Assembly: GCA_004297005.1 (NCBI GenBank)
Contig: SCVA01000038.1
Location: forward strand, 62,001-126,000
From: Nevskiaceae bacterium
GTDB taxonomy: Bacteria; Pseudomonadota; Gammaproteobacteria; Nevskiales; Nevskiaceae
Reading direction: 5' to 3'
DNA: 64,000 bases
Shown here: one piece after another, positions 33,147-41,555 of the stretch
How the letters are laid out: each line of letters opens with the position of its first letter
Position numbering within the stretch: the stretch's first letter is position 1
Notes under the pieces: model-generated
Seen by the model: only the letters and a program-made list of their open reading frames with translations
The model's database searches: none
What the model was told of the DNA's origin: nothing
Made by a program: the position numbers and the translations under genes

Positions 33147-33983
33147 CTAGGGAGCGAGGTCGAGGGCATCGCCCAACTGCTTGGCGCGGGCGTCGGCGCG
33201 CGCCAGCGCCTCGGCGAAGATGGCGCGCAACCCGGCGGATTCAAGGTGCTGCACCGCCGCCTCGGTGGTGCCGCCCTTGCTGGTGACGTTGGCGCGCAGG
33301 GTGCTGACGTCTTGGCCGGCCTCGGCGACCATGCGGGCAGCGCCGACGCAAGTCTGCGCGGCGAGCTGGGCGGCGACCTCGGGCTTCAGGCCCAGGGCGC
33401 TGCCGGCCTCGCGCAGGGCCTCGACCAGCAGGAAGAAATAGGCCGGCCCGGAGCCGGACAAGGCCGTGACCGCGTCCAGTTCCTCCTCACGCTCCACCCA
33501 CACGCAGGCGCCGGCGGCGGCCAGCAGGGTCTGCGCCAGCTCGCGGGCGGCGGTCGGGGTGGCTGGCGGCGCGTATAGACCGGTGATGCCGGCGCCGAAC
33601 AGCGCCGGTGTATTCGGCATGGTGCGCACATAGCTGAGCTGCGGCCCGAGCAGGCGCTGCAAGGTGGCCAGGCGCACGCCGGCGGCGATCGACAGCGCCA
33701 GTGCGCCGGGTTGGGTGGTGATGCCGGAAAGCGCCTCGCGCATCTGCTGCGGCTTCACTGCCAGCACCAGGGCGTCGGCGTCGGCGCCGACTTCGGCGGC
33801 GCTCGCCGCCACCCGTACCCCGAACTGCTGGCGCAGCCAGTCGGCGCGCGCCGCCAAGGGCTCGGCCACCGCGATGTGCGTCGCCGGCCAGCCGGTCTTC
33901 AGCAGGCCGCCGATCAGGGCGGCCGCCATGTTGCCGCCGCCGATGAAGGCGACGCGGGCGGTGGAGGAAGCAGGCTGGGTCAC
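33147..33983 (-). CDS. proC: Pyrroline-5-carboxylate reductase
   Basis: 278 residues. Last step of proline synthesis. NAD(P) motif VAFIGGGNMAAALIGGLL, then LAVKPQQM, MPNTPALFGAG, and the C-terminal signature region ALSGSGPAYFFLLVEAL through NVTSKGGTTEAAV. GTG at 33983 fits the family's usual 6-10 residues before the first strand; ATG at 34034 would add an unhelpful extension. Divergent from ilvA across a palindromic region. Confidence 0.95.
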   Translation of the reverse strand: MTQPASSTARVAFIGGGNMAAALIGGLLKTGWPATHIAVAEPLAARADWLRQQFGVRVAASAAEVGADADALVLAVKPQQMREALSGITTQPGALALSIAAGVRLATLQRLLGPQLSYVRTMPNTPALFGAGITGLYAPPATPTAARELAQTLLAAAGACVWVEREEELDAVTALSGSGPAYFFLLVEALREAGSALGLKPEVAAQLAAQTCVGAARMVAEAGQDVSTLRANVTSKGGTTEAAVQHLESAGLRAIFAEALARADARAKQLGDALDLAP

Positions 33984-34024
33984 GTTCGGGTGCGGGGCAG
34001 GCTCGGGGGCGGTCCGGAAAGCGC

Positions 34025-34039
34025 CGCGTATCATACGCG
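34025..34039. promoter_or_regulatory. Palindrome with back-to-back -10-like boxes between proC and ilvA
   Basis: CGCGTAT-C-ATACGCG is a perfect 7-bp palindrome. Its centre reads TATCAT on the plus strand and TATGAT on the minus strand, each one mismatch from the -10 consensus. It lies about 45-55 bp from both start codons. No good -35 box was found. Confidence 0.4.
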
Positions 34040-34090
34040 ACCCCCGAAGCCAGACTGACCTCGGTACTTGCCGCCACAGGACCCGCACGC

Positions 34091-35665
34091 GTGAAGCTGA
34101 AAGCCCCCCTAAGCCGTTTCGACGCCGCCACCACCAAGCTGCTGGCCGACTACCGCGCCCGCATCGAGGCGGCCCGGGTCTATGACGTCGCCAAGGTGAC
34201 GCCGCTGGAAGAGGCCAGGAAGCTCTCGGCCCGGCTGGGCAACCGCGTGCTGCTCAAGCGGGAAGACTTGCAGCCGGTGTATTCCTTCAAGCTGCGTGGC
34301 GCCTACAACAAGATCGTCCGGCTCACCGACGAGCAGCGCGCCCGCGGCGTGGTCACCGCCAGCGCCGGCAATCACGCACAGGGCGTGGCCCTGGCCGGCA
34401 AGCGTCTGGGCATCCCGGCGCTGATCTGCATGCCGCGCACCACGCCGGCGATCAAGGTCGATTCGGTCCGTGCCCTGGGCGGCAAGGTGGTGCTGCACGG
34501 CGATGCCTACGACGACGCGCTCGAGCACGCCCAGCAACTGATCGCCGAGCGCGGCCTGACCATGGTCCACCCCTACGACGATCCGGACGTGATTGCTGGC
34601 CAGGGCACCATCGCCAAGGAGGTGCTGGAGCAGCTCGGCGAGACCCCGCTGGACGCGATCTTTGTGCCGGTGGGTGGTGGCGGCCTGCTGGCCGGCGTCG
34701 CCGCCTGGATCAAGTCGGAAAGCCCGAAGACCCGGGTGATCGCGGTGGAGCCGGAGGATTCCGACTGCTTCGCCCGCGCCCACGAGGCCGGCCGGCGGGT
34801 GGAACTGAAGCAGGTCGGCCTGTTCGCCGACGGCGTGGCGGTGAAGCAGGTCGGCGCCGAGACCTGGCGCGTGGCCCGGCATCTGGTCGACGAGGTGGTG
34901 CGGGTGGATGTCGATGAAATCTGCGCCGCGATCCGCGATGGCTTCAACGAGAACCGCACGATCTGCGAGCCGGCCGGTGCCCTGGGCGTGGCCGGCCTCA
35001 AGAAGTGGGTGGCGCAGCACGGGCTCAGCGGCTTGAATCTGGCGGCGGTGGTGTCCGGCGCCAACATGAACTTCGACCGCCTGCGCCACGTCGCCGAGCG
35101 CGCCGAACTGGGCGATCACAGCGAGGCGATCCTGGCGGTGACCATTCCCGAGCAGGCTGGCAGCTTCCGCCGCTTCCTGAAGCAGCTCGGCCGCCGTGTG
35201 GTCACCGAGTTCAACTACCGCTACGCCGGATCCAAGGAAGCGCATGTGTTCGTCGGCTTCAAGGTGGCCAGCGACGCCGAGACCGCCGAGCTGGTCGCGC
35301 AGTTGCGCGCACTGGACTACCCGGTAGTGGACCTGAGCGAGGACGAGATGGCCAAGACCCATGTCCGCTACATGGTCGGCGGCCGCGCGCCTGGCTTGCT
35401 GGACGAGCAACTGTTCCGCTTCGAGTTCCCCGAACGGCCGGGCGCCTGCCTGGATTTCCTCAACGCCATCGGCACCCGCTTCAACATCTCGCTGTTCCAC
35501 TACCGCAACCACGGCGCCGCCTATGGGCGGGTGCTGGTTGGCCTGCAGGTGCCGCGCGGGCAGGCGCGGGAGTGCCGCGAGGCGCTGTCCGGCTTGGGCT
35601 ATCCGTACTGGGACGAAAGCGCGAATCCGGCCTACGCCTTGTTCCTCGGTAGCCTGGAGAACTAG
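34091..35665 (+). CDS. ilvA: Threonine ammonia-lyase, biosynthetic
   Basis: 524 residues, the long biosynthetic form. PLP enzyme converting threonine to 2-oxobutanoate for isoleucine. Catalytic part: Schiff-base Lys in YSFKLRGAYNK, TASAGNHAQG, VPVGGGGLLAG. The C-terminal third (from about 330) holds two ACT-like regulatory domains (AILAVTIPEQAGSF and FRFEFPERPGAC), so feedback control by isoleucine is likely. GTG start at 34091. Confidence 0.96.
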   Translation: MKLKAPLSRFDAATTKLLADYRARIEAARVYDVAKVTPLEEARKLSARLGNRVLLKREDLQPVYSFKLRGAYNKIVRLTDEQRARGVVTASAGNHAQGVALAGKRLGIPALICMPRTTPAIKVDSVRALGGKVVLHGDAYDDALEHAQQLIAERGLTMVHPYDDPDVIAGQGTIAKEVLEQLGETPLDAIFVPVGGGGLLAGVAAWIKSESPKTRVIAVEPEDSDCFARAHEAGRRVELKQVGLFADGVAVKQVGAETWRVARHLVDEVVRVDVDEICAAIRDGFNENRTICEPAGALGVAGLKKWVAQHGLSGLNLAAVVSGANMNFDRLRHVAERAELGDHSEAILAVTIPEQAGSFRRFLKQLGRRVVTEFNYRYAGSKEAHVFVGFKVASDAETAELVAQLRALDYPVVDLSEDEMAKTHVRYMVGGRAPGLLDEQLFRFEFPERPGACLDFLNAIGTRFNISLFHYRNHGAAYGRVLVGLQVPRGQARECREALSGLGYPYWDESANPAYALFLGSLEN

Positions 35666-35678
35666 GCCGGGCCGGGGC

Positions 35679-36722
35679 TCAGAACAACTCCGCCGCCGAG
35701 TTGAGCAGGGCGGTGGGCGCCTCGTGCTGCTTCACCAGTTGCGCGTAGTCGCAGACCTGGTTCCGGCCGTGAGCCTTGGCGTGGTAGAGCGCCTGGTCGG
35801 CGTGACCCACCGCGTCGCTCATCAGCACCTCCGGCTTGAGCTCGACAAAGCCGATGCTGACGGTGACCTGCTCCAACTGCGGGAAGCGGTAGGACGACAC
35901 CTGGCGCCGGTAGCGCTCCAGCGCGGCCTGCGCCTCGATCAGGGTTTCGGCTTCGAGGATGACGATGAACTCCTCGCCGCCGTAGCGGAACAGAAGGTCG
36001 TCGGTGCGGAAACATTGCTGCATCACCCGCGCCACCAGCAGCAGCACCTCGTCGCCGAACAGGTGCCCGAAGCTGTCGTTGACCCGCTTGAAATGGTCGA
36101 TGTCGATCACCGCCAGCCAGTAGCGTCCTCCATGCTGCGGCGGTCGCTGGCCCTCCGGGCCACGGCGGCTGGAATGGCGGGCGGCGCTGTACATCAGGCG
36201 GCTGACGCTGGTTTCCAGCGAGCGGCGGTTGAGCAGGCCGGTGAGGGTGTCGCGTTCGGTGGCGCGGACCAGATCGAGATAGTTCTGGTAGAGCTGCACG
36301 ATCGCCTTGGTCAGACGGAAATCGTTGTCGTTGTGGCGCGCTACCTCGACCACGATCAGTTCATGCACCACACCGCCATCCATGACCGGATGGATGTACA
36401 GCGGGCTGCCGTCGGCGCCGGCCGATTGCAGCGGCAGGGTGGTTTCCACGCAGTGACGCATCGGCTCGCTGAGTTCCACGGTGGCGCTGGAGAACAGCTT
36501 CAGCTCGTAGCCGTTGAGGCTGCTGGGCGAGCGCAGGGCCTGGAAGTCTTCCACCCAGACCTGGCCGCCCCGAGCGCGGACATGGCGCAGGAAGCGGGTG
36601 GTATTGGCGTCCAGCGCCTCCATCACGGTCTTGAGCAGGCTCAGACGTAGATCGTCGCCATTTTTTTGACGGCTGATCTGGACGATGGATTCGACCAATT
36701 CGGAGGTGCGGGTATCGCGCAT
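35679..36722 (-). CDS. Diguanylate cyclase (GGDEF)
   Basis: 347 residues. The C-terminal GGDEF domain begins about residue 165 (DTLTGLLNRRSLE), with DIDHFKRVNDSFGHLFGDE and the active site GGEEF. RTDD five residues before it is the RxxD inhibitory site, so product inhibition is expected. The N-terminal 160 residues are soluble, with no transmembrane helix and no family I can name; they would be the sensor part. Confidence 0.92.
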   Translation of the reverse strand: MRDTRTSELVESIVQISRQKNGDDLRLSLLKTVMEALDANTTRFLRHVRARGGQVWVEDFQALRSPSSLNGYELKLFSSATVELSEPMRHCVETTLPLQSAGADGSPLYIHPVMDGGVVHELIVVEVARHNDNDFRLTKAIVQLYQNYLDLVRATERDTLTGLLNRRSLETSVSRLMYSAARHSSRRGPEGQRPPQHGGRYWLAVIDIDHFKRVNDSFGHLFGDEVLLLVARVMQQCFRTDDLLFRYGGEEFIVILEAETLIEAQAALERYRRQVSSYRFPQLEQVTVSIGFVELKPEVLMSDAVGHADQALYHAKAHGRNQVCDYAQLVKQHEAPTALLNSAAELF

Positions 36723-36825
36723 GGGGGTCTCGGCGGTAACTCCCCCTTAGCGGCAGAACCACCGACGACTTGAGTTGCTGTGTGGGCGGCACTGCTGCGG
36801 GGGCTGGCGCGATAAACTGCAAGCC

Positions 36826-37155
36826 ATGAGCCAGGCCAAGAATCTGTATCGAGTGACGTTCCGCCATCAGGACCAGATCTGGGAGATCTATGCCCGCGCC
36901 ATCAGCCATGGTGGACTGCTGGGCTTCATCGAGGTCGAGAAGCTGGTGTTCGGCGAGCGCAGCAGCATCATCGCCGACCCCGGCGAGGAAAAGCTCAAGT
37001 CCGAGTTCGAGAACGTCGAGCGCACCTACATCCCGGTGCATGCCATCGTCCGCATCGACGAGGTGAGCAAGATGAACACGCCGCGCATCTCCGCCGGTGG
37101 CGAGTCCGGCAAGGTGATGCCCTTCCCCATGTTCACCCCGGCCGGCAAGAACTGA
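36826..37155 (+). CDS. DUF1820 family protein
   Basis: 109 residues. YRVTFRHQDQIWEIYARAI then LLGFIEVEKLVFGE and YIPVHAIVRIDEVSKMN are the DUF1820 pattern. Soluble, function unknown; common in gammaproteobacteria. ATG at 36826. It is followed 71 bp later by the MBL hydrolase gene. Confidence 0.92.
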   Translation: MSQAKNLYRVTFRHQDQIWEIYARAISHGGLLGFIEVEKLVFGERSSIIADPGEEKLKSEFENVERTYIPVHAIVRIDEVSKMNTPRISAGGESGKVMPFPMFTPAGKN

Positions 37156-37225
37156 TGCGCTGTCCGCAGCCCTGGCTGGTTTGGGGGGTAATCCAGCACT
37201 GCGGTTGCGCCAGGGACGGCAAGGC

Positions 37226-37990
37226 ATGATCCGCTTTGCCATGCTGGGCTCCGGCAGCAAGGGCAATGCGACGCTGGTGGAAGCCGGCGGTGTCCGCGTG
37301 CTGGTCGATTGCGGCTTTGCGGTGCGCGAAGTCGAAAGCCGCTGCGCGCGCCTGGGCTTCGATGTCGCCAGCCTCGACGCCATCCTGGTCACCCACGAGC
37401 ACGGCGACCACCTGGGCGGCGTCGCCCGCCTGGCCCGCGCTTACGACCTGCCCGTCTACCTGAGCCGTGGCACCTATGCCGCCTGGACCGACAAGGACGT
37501 GCCCGAGGCCAGCTACATCAGCCCGCACGAGGCCTTTCACATCGGCGCGCTGACCATACGGCCGTTCCCGGTGCCGCATGACGCCCGCGAGCCCTGCCAC
37601 TTCGCCTTCGAGCACGGCGGCCGCAAGCTGGGCGTGGTCTCCGATCTGGGCTCGATCACCTCGCATGTGCGCTACGTGCTGCGCGACTGCGACGCGCTGC
37701 TGCTGGAAACCAATCACGATCCTGAGATGCTCGCCAACGGACCCTATCCGCCGCGCCTGAAGCAGCGGGTAGGCGGCAACCTCGGTCATCTCTCCAACGC
37801 CCAGGCGGCCTCGCTGGTGCGCGGTATCGAGCGTGAGCGCCTGCAGCATCTGGTGCTCACCCATTTGTCCGAGAAGAACAATCTGCCGGAGCTGGCACGC
37901 GCCACCATCTGCGAGGCCCTGGAAGACGATCCCGCCTGGTGCTTGTGCGCCGATCAGCAACTGGGCCTGTCCTGGCGCGAGATCGTCTGA
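37226..37990 (+). CDS. MBL-fold metallo-hydrolase (YycJ/WalJ-like)
   Basis: 254 residues. Metal-binding signature VTHEHGDHLGGV, plus HDAREPCHF, SDLGSIT, LLLETNHD and VLTHLSEKNN. It opens with the typical FAMLGSGSKGNATLVE. WalJ-type members have exonuclease-like roles in DNA metabolism; this is not shown for the present protein. ATG at 37226 chosen for the start of strand one. Confidence 0.92.
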   Translation: MIRFAMLGSGSKGNATLVEAGGVRVLVDCGFAVREVESRCARLGFDVASLDAILVTHEHGDHLGGVARLARAYDLPVYLSRGTYAAWTDKDVPEASYISPHEAFHIGALTIRPFPVPHDAREPCHFAFEHGGRKLGVVSDLGSITSHVRYVLRDCDALLLETNHDPEMLANGPYPPRLKQRVGGNLGHLSNAQAASLVRGIERERLQHLVLTHLSEKNNLPELARATICEALEDDPAWCLCADQQLGLSWREIV

Positions 37991-37994
37991 AGGC

Positions 37995-38369
37995 CTAGAG
38001 CCCGTTCCAGATCAGCGTAGCTCCTAGAACCAGGCTGGCGACACCATCGGCCCAGACCACCCGGAGCAGGGCCGCGTTGCCGCCGCCCTCCAGCCCGGCG
38101 ATAAGCACATAGCCCAGCATGCTCAACAGCCCCGCGCCGGCCAGCGGCGCACGCCAGGCCGGCACAAAGGCGGCGGCGATCATTGCGCCGCCGAGCAGAC
38201 CGAACAGCAGGGCGCGATGGCGCAGCAGGATGCGCAGGCTGGGGTCGGTCACCTCCAGCCCGTACAGCGCCCGCAGTTGCGTTTGACCGAGCAGGCCCAG
38301 CGCCGGCAGGGCGTTGAGCAGCCCAGCCAGCAGCAGGGCGGTGGCAAGCGCCAACTCGGCCCGGCTCAT
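37995..38369 (-). CDS. Small four-helix membrane protein
   Basis: 124 residues with about four transmembrane helices (ALATALLLAGLLNALPALG, RALLFGLLGGAMIAAAF, AGLLSMLGYVLIAGL, ASLVLGATLIWNG). No named family is certain. Start overlaps the stop of the DUF2834 gene (ATGA), so these two membrane proteins form an operon divergent from the HTH/MmyB regulator. Confidence 0.75.
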   Translation of the reverse strand: MSRAELALATALLLAGLLNALPALGLLGQTQLRALYGLEVTDPSLRILLRHRALLFGLLGGAMIAAAFVPAWRAPLAGAGLLSMLGYVLIAGLEGGGNAALLRVVWADGVASLVLGATLIWNGL

Positions 38370-38686
38370 CCGTGCACCGGCGCGCGGCTGGCCGGGCGGC
38401 TGCTGGTAGTCGGGGCCAGCAGCAGGTAGAGCAGGGCGCCGATCGAGCCCAGCGTCAGGGTCATGAGCAGATAGGGCCAGACGGTGCGACCGCTGGCCTG
38501 GGCATCGCGCCACATCCAGACCATCACCAGCACGCCCATCAGCACCAGATCGGTGAACACCTGGATGCCGGCGGGGTGCATATGGGCTTTCAGCAGACCG
38601 AGGTAGCCGACGGTCTGAAGCACCCACAGCGAGTAGGCGGTGAAGGGCAGCAGGAGCAAGAGAACCAGCGGGCGGGGCAGGGACAT
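38366..38686 (-). CDS. DUF2834 membrane protein
   Basis: 106 residues with three hydrophobic helices; FTAYSLWVLQTVGYLGLL and the TDLVLMGVLVMVWMWRDA plus WPYLLMTLTLGSIGALLYLL pattern match DUF2834. Good Shine-Dalgarno (GAAGGAGATTCGCC-ATG). First gene of a two-gene membrane operon, divergent from a probable regulator that may control it. Confidence 0.85.
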   Translation of the reverse strand: MSLPRPLVLLLLLPFTAYSLWVLQTVGYLGLLKAHMHPAGIQVFTDLVLMGVLVMVWMWRDAQASGRTVWPYLLMTLTLGSIGALLYLLLAPTTSSRPASRAPVHG

Positions 38687-38752
38687 GGCGAATCTCCTTC
38701 GGGGTTTGGGGTTTGCCCGGCCAGACTCCGCCCGCACCGCGCCCGGCTCAAC

Positions 38753-38792
38753 GACCCGGCAGGTAATGAGGTTTGATGACCCACGAGGTAAT
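38753..38792. promoter_or_regulatory. Direct repeat, probable regulator-binding site
   Basis: GACCCGGCAGGTAAT (38753-38767) and GACCCACGAGGTAAT (38778-38792) share 12 of 15 positions at 25-bp spacing. They lie between the divergent DUF2834 gene and the HTH/MmyB regulator gene, the classic place for an autoregulator's operator. Confidence 0.6.
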
Positions 38793-38827
38793 ACCGGCGG
38801 CGACGGTGCGGGCGCAGAATCGCCGCC

Positions 38828-39679
38828 ATGAACAAGTCCGCCGCCACTGCTGTCGACGCCGCCGCCCATGCTCACCCCGCCGCCGACTTCGCCGGCCTGC
38901 TGCGCGAGCGGCGGCGCGGGCAGGGCTATAGCCAGATGGCCCTGGCTGGCGATGCCGGCCTGTCGCAGCGGCATCTCAGCTTTCTCGAATCCGCCAAGGC
39001 CAGGCCGAGCCGGGCGATGGTGCTGCAACTGGCGGAGGCCTTGGCGCTGCCGTTGCGCGAGCGGAATCGCTGGCTGATCGCCGCCGGCTTCGCGCCGCTG
39101 TTCGCCGAGCGCCCGCTGCACAGTCCGGACATGGCGCCGGTGCGGCAGGCGCTCACCCTGCTGCTCAAGCAACAGGAGCCCTATCCCGCGGCGGTGGTGG
39201 ATGCCGGCTGGAACGTGCTACAGGCCAATGCCGCCACCCAGCGCTTGCTGACGTTGATCGCCCCCGGCGGCGACGTGGCGGCGCTGTGGCGGCGGGTTTG
39301 TGGCGAGGCGCCGCCCAATCTCATGAAGCTGACCTTTCACCCCGAAGGCCTGCGCCCCTTCATCAAGAACCTCGACGAGCTGGGCCCGGGCCTGATCACC
39401 CGCGCCATCCGCGAGGCCCGCGAGAGCCCGGCGGCGGCCGAGGTGCTGGAGACGGTGCTGGCCTATCCCGGCATCCCGCCGCGCTGGCGCCTGGCCGAGC
39501 TGTGGACCCCGCTGGCGCCGGTGCTGCCCACCCGCCTGGGCCTGGGCGAGGTCAGCCTGAGCTTCATCACCATGCTGTGCAGCTTCGGCACACCGCTGGA
39601 CCTCACGGCGGACAATCTGCGGGTGGAGTGCTTGTTTCCGGCGGATGAGTTTACGGATGCGTTCTTGCGACGAGGCTGA
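38828..39679 (+). CDS. Helix-turn-helix transcriptional regulator with MmyB-like ligand domain
   Basis: 283 residues. Xre-type HTH at about 22-80 (FAGLLRERRRGQGYSQMALA, GLSQRHLSFLESAKARPS). C-terminal MmyB-type domain: NVLQANAATQRLL, NLMKLTFHPEGLRPF, ELWTPLAPVLP, LSFITMLCSFGTPLDLT. MmyB-like domains are PAS-related and thought to bind a small ligand such as a fatty acid. Probable control of the divergent DUF2834 operon, via the direct repeat in between. Confidence 0.9.
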   Translation: MNKSAATAVDAAAHAHPAADFAGLLRERRRGQGYSQMALAGDAGLSQRHLSFLESAKARPSRAMVLQLAEALALPLRERNRWLIAAGFAPLFAERPLHSPDMAPVRQALTLLLKQQEPYPAAVVDAGWNVLQANAATQRLLTLIAPGGDVAALWRRVCGEAPPNLMKLTFHPEGLRPFIKNLDELGPGLITRAIREARESPAAAEVLETVLAYPGIPPRWRLAELWTPLAPVLPTRLGLGEVSLSFITMLCSFGTPLDLTADNLRVECLFPADEFTDAFLRRG

Positions 39680-39716
39680 GCGTTAACTGTGCAGCTTGGA
39701 TGAAGTCCGGGCACCG

Positions 39717-40724
39717 CTAAGTCGGTCTGGATTGGTCGGGACTATTTATCGGTTCTAGATTCGACAGCACCGTGTCGCAATCTAGGTGGAAATAAGAACG
39801 CGCAGCTTGCGACATAGGTGCCTTGTACGAAGCCCGTGGCTGCGCCTGCTTATCAAAAGAAAACCGGAAACGCAGTGAGTGATAGAACCGCTCATCCAAG
39901 TAGAGCTGCGCAGGACGATGCGTCTCCGATTTGATTGCTTTCCTTGCGGCCTCATCAATTGCCAGAAGTTGGGCAAACGGTTGCCCCAGACTGTTGAGTG
40001 AGATGTGATTGCCGGAAGCAGATAGGTGGTGTGTTGAATGATCTACGTATTCGTTCACGCCTTGAGTAATGGCCGCATAGATTTCCAGGGAGAGAATATC
40101 GCGGAAGGCGGTGGCAATTTGGGGTATTAGGCGAACTAGCAATTCCGGACCGTAGGTGTTTTCTGTCCCACTGTCCTTCGATCCTACGAACCAGTTGCTT
40201 TTGAGCAGCAGATTGTCGGCAAAGCTCACGAACAAAACGTTTTTTGTTTCAGCAGCTATTTCGTCAATTCGACTTCTAAGTAGCCTTAGTCGATCCGCTG
40301 TCAGTTGGCCTTTGGCTATTGCATCTTTGACCCCAATGGCATCGATCAAGGCGAAGGCGGAGTAGGGCCGTAGATACAAATTGTTCAACCAAGTGCTTGT
40401 CACGAAGATGTGCGGTTTTTCGTCGTAATTTGGGCACTCAACACACACTACGAAAGAGGTGCGGGGGAGCACAACCGTGACTTCGTGAAAACGGTCGTAG
40501 ACGTTCGGGTACCAAGATATTTCGAGGGATTGTTCGCCGATTCGGCGGACAGCGGCACAGCTAACTAGACCGACAGCAACGTATTCGGCTCCATTAAACA
40601 TATTGACGAGCGCTGTCTCGTAGTCCGCGAGCCAACGTTCCTCCATTAAGTACACATCTCTGTTTAGTGGTATTTCCTCAAAACCATGACGACTAAAGTC
40701 GGGATGCGAGAAATGGTTTGGCAT
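39717..40724 (-). CDS. Orphan protein of unknown function, AT-richer than its neighbours
   Basis: 335 residues, no confident family. Base composition is visibly near 50% GC where flanking genes are about two-thirds, and codons include many A/T-ending ones, suggesting recent acquisition. Weak structural reading: SAFALIDAIGVKDAI (D128), VLFVSFADNLLLK (D170), then EIYAAITQG (about 215-222) follow the order of strands and metal aspartates in class III cyclase-like folds (FIDxxGF...SDS...RGAITxG). ATG at 40724 lies 7 bp after the nnrU stop; a GTG at 40742 would overlap it. Confidence 0.75.
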   Translation of the reverse strand: MPNHFSHPDFSRHGFEEIPLNRDVYLMEERWLADYETALVNMFNGAEYVAVGLVSCAAVRRIGEQSLEISWYPNVYDRFHEVTVVLPRTSFVVCVECPNYDEKPHIFVTSTWLNNLYLRPYSAFALIDAIGVKDAIAKGQLTADRLRLLRSRIDEIAAETKNVLFVSFADNLLLKSNWFVGSKDSGTENTYGPELLVRLIPQIATAFRDILSLEIYAAITQGVNEYVDHSTHHLSASGNHISLNSLGQPFAQLLAIDEAARKAIKSETHRPAQLYLDERFYHSLRFRFSFDKQAQPRASYKAPMSQAARSYFHLDCDTVLSNLEPINSPDQSRPT

Positions 40725-40731
40725 ATCGGGC

Positions 40732-41313
40732 CTAGCCACCAATCGGCGACACCCCGATCAGCGCCCGGTGCAGCCAGACGACAAAGCCAGCGTAGAGCGC
40801 GAGGCCAGCGACGACGGCAATCGCATCGTTCCAGGCGGTGGCGGGCGCGCCCGGTGGTGGCACCACGTTGGCGCGGCGCTTCACCGAAATGCGGTCGGCG
40901 ACCGCCCAGGCGAGAAAGCCACCGAACAGCAGCACGTCGTGCAGGCCGCCGTTGACGAGCAGGTGCGCCAGCGCCCAGAGCTTGGTGGCGACCAGCATCG
41001 GGTGCTTGGCGGCGCGCTGGATCCGGCCGGGCAGGTAGGCGGCGAGCAGCAGGGGGAACACCGGCAGCATCAGCAGCATGGACAGATGCCGCAGGCCGGC
41101 CGGCGGCTGGTAGAGCCAGATCGGCGCCTGCATCCGCGCCTGGCCGTAGCCGATGACGAGCAGCGCGAAGCCGGCGATGGCGACGAGGCTGTAGACGCCC
41201 TTCCAGGGCCAGAGACCCAAGCGCTCGACAGCGCCGGCGCGCAGGCCGGGAGCGAAGATCGCCACCGAGTGGATGCCCAGGAATAGCAGTAGACCGGCGA
41301 TCAGCAGACTCAT
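40732..41313 (-). CDS. NnrU family membrane protein
   Basis: 193 residues with five to six hydrophobic helices. ISOPRENYL-carboxyl-methyltransferase-like NnrU pattern: LGIHSVAIFAPGLR, WKGVYSLVAIAGFALLVIGYG, RHPM-type segment KHPMLVATKLWALAHLLVNG, and DVLLFGGFLAWAVADRIS. NnrU was named from nitric-oxide/nitrite reduction regulons, but no denitrification gene is nearby. The orphan gene follows on the same strand. Confidence 0.9.
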   Translation of the reverse strand: MSLLIAGLLLFLGIHSVAIFAPGLRAGAVERLGLWPWKGVYSLVAIAGFALLVIGYGQARMQAPIWLYQPPAGLRHLSMLLMLPVFPLLLAAYLPGRIQRAAKHPMLVATKLWALAHLLVNGGLHDVLLFGGFLAWAVADRISVKRRANVVPPPGAPATAWNDAIAVVAGLALYAGFVVWLHRALIGVSPIGG

Positions 41314-41445
41314 GTGGGGGTTCCTTTCTGGCTCTCTGGCTGGTTGGTCCGGGGTTGAGGCTGTTTGCAGGTCCGGACCCGGTGACTCGCAGTGTAGACC
41401 CGGCCTGCCTGGAGTGGCTCGGTGGCCGAGTCGCCCCCACCCTGA

Positions 41446-41469
41446 CCCTCCCCCGCGGGCGGGGGAGGG
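41446..41469. repeat. GC-rich intergenic inverted repeat
   Basis: CCCTCCCCCGC (41446-41456) and GCGGGGGAGGG (41459-41469) are perfect complements two bases apart, in the 242-bp gap between nnrU and purL. It looks like a member of the CCCTC/GAGGG class of dispersed intergenic palindromes; copy number cannot be judged here. Confidence 0.7.
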
Positions 41470-41516
41470 GACGCAGAGAGAGGCGTCGGTGCCGGGGGAT
41501 GGGCGCCCCAACTTGG

Positions 41517-41522
41517 TAAAAT
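41517..41522 (+). promoter_or_regulatory. Candidate -10 box for purL
   Basis: TAAAAT, one mismatch from consensus, 33 bp upstream of the purL ATG, in one of the few AT-containing parts of the region. No clear -35 or PurR operator is seen. Confidence 0.35.
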
Positions 41523-41555
41523 CGCGGTCTGCCCGCCGTAGGCCGCCTCGCGACC

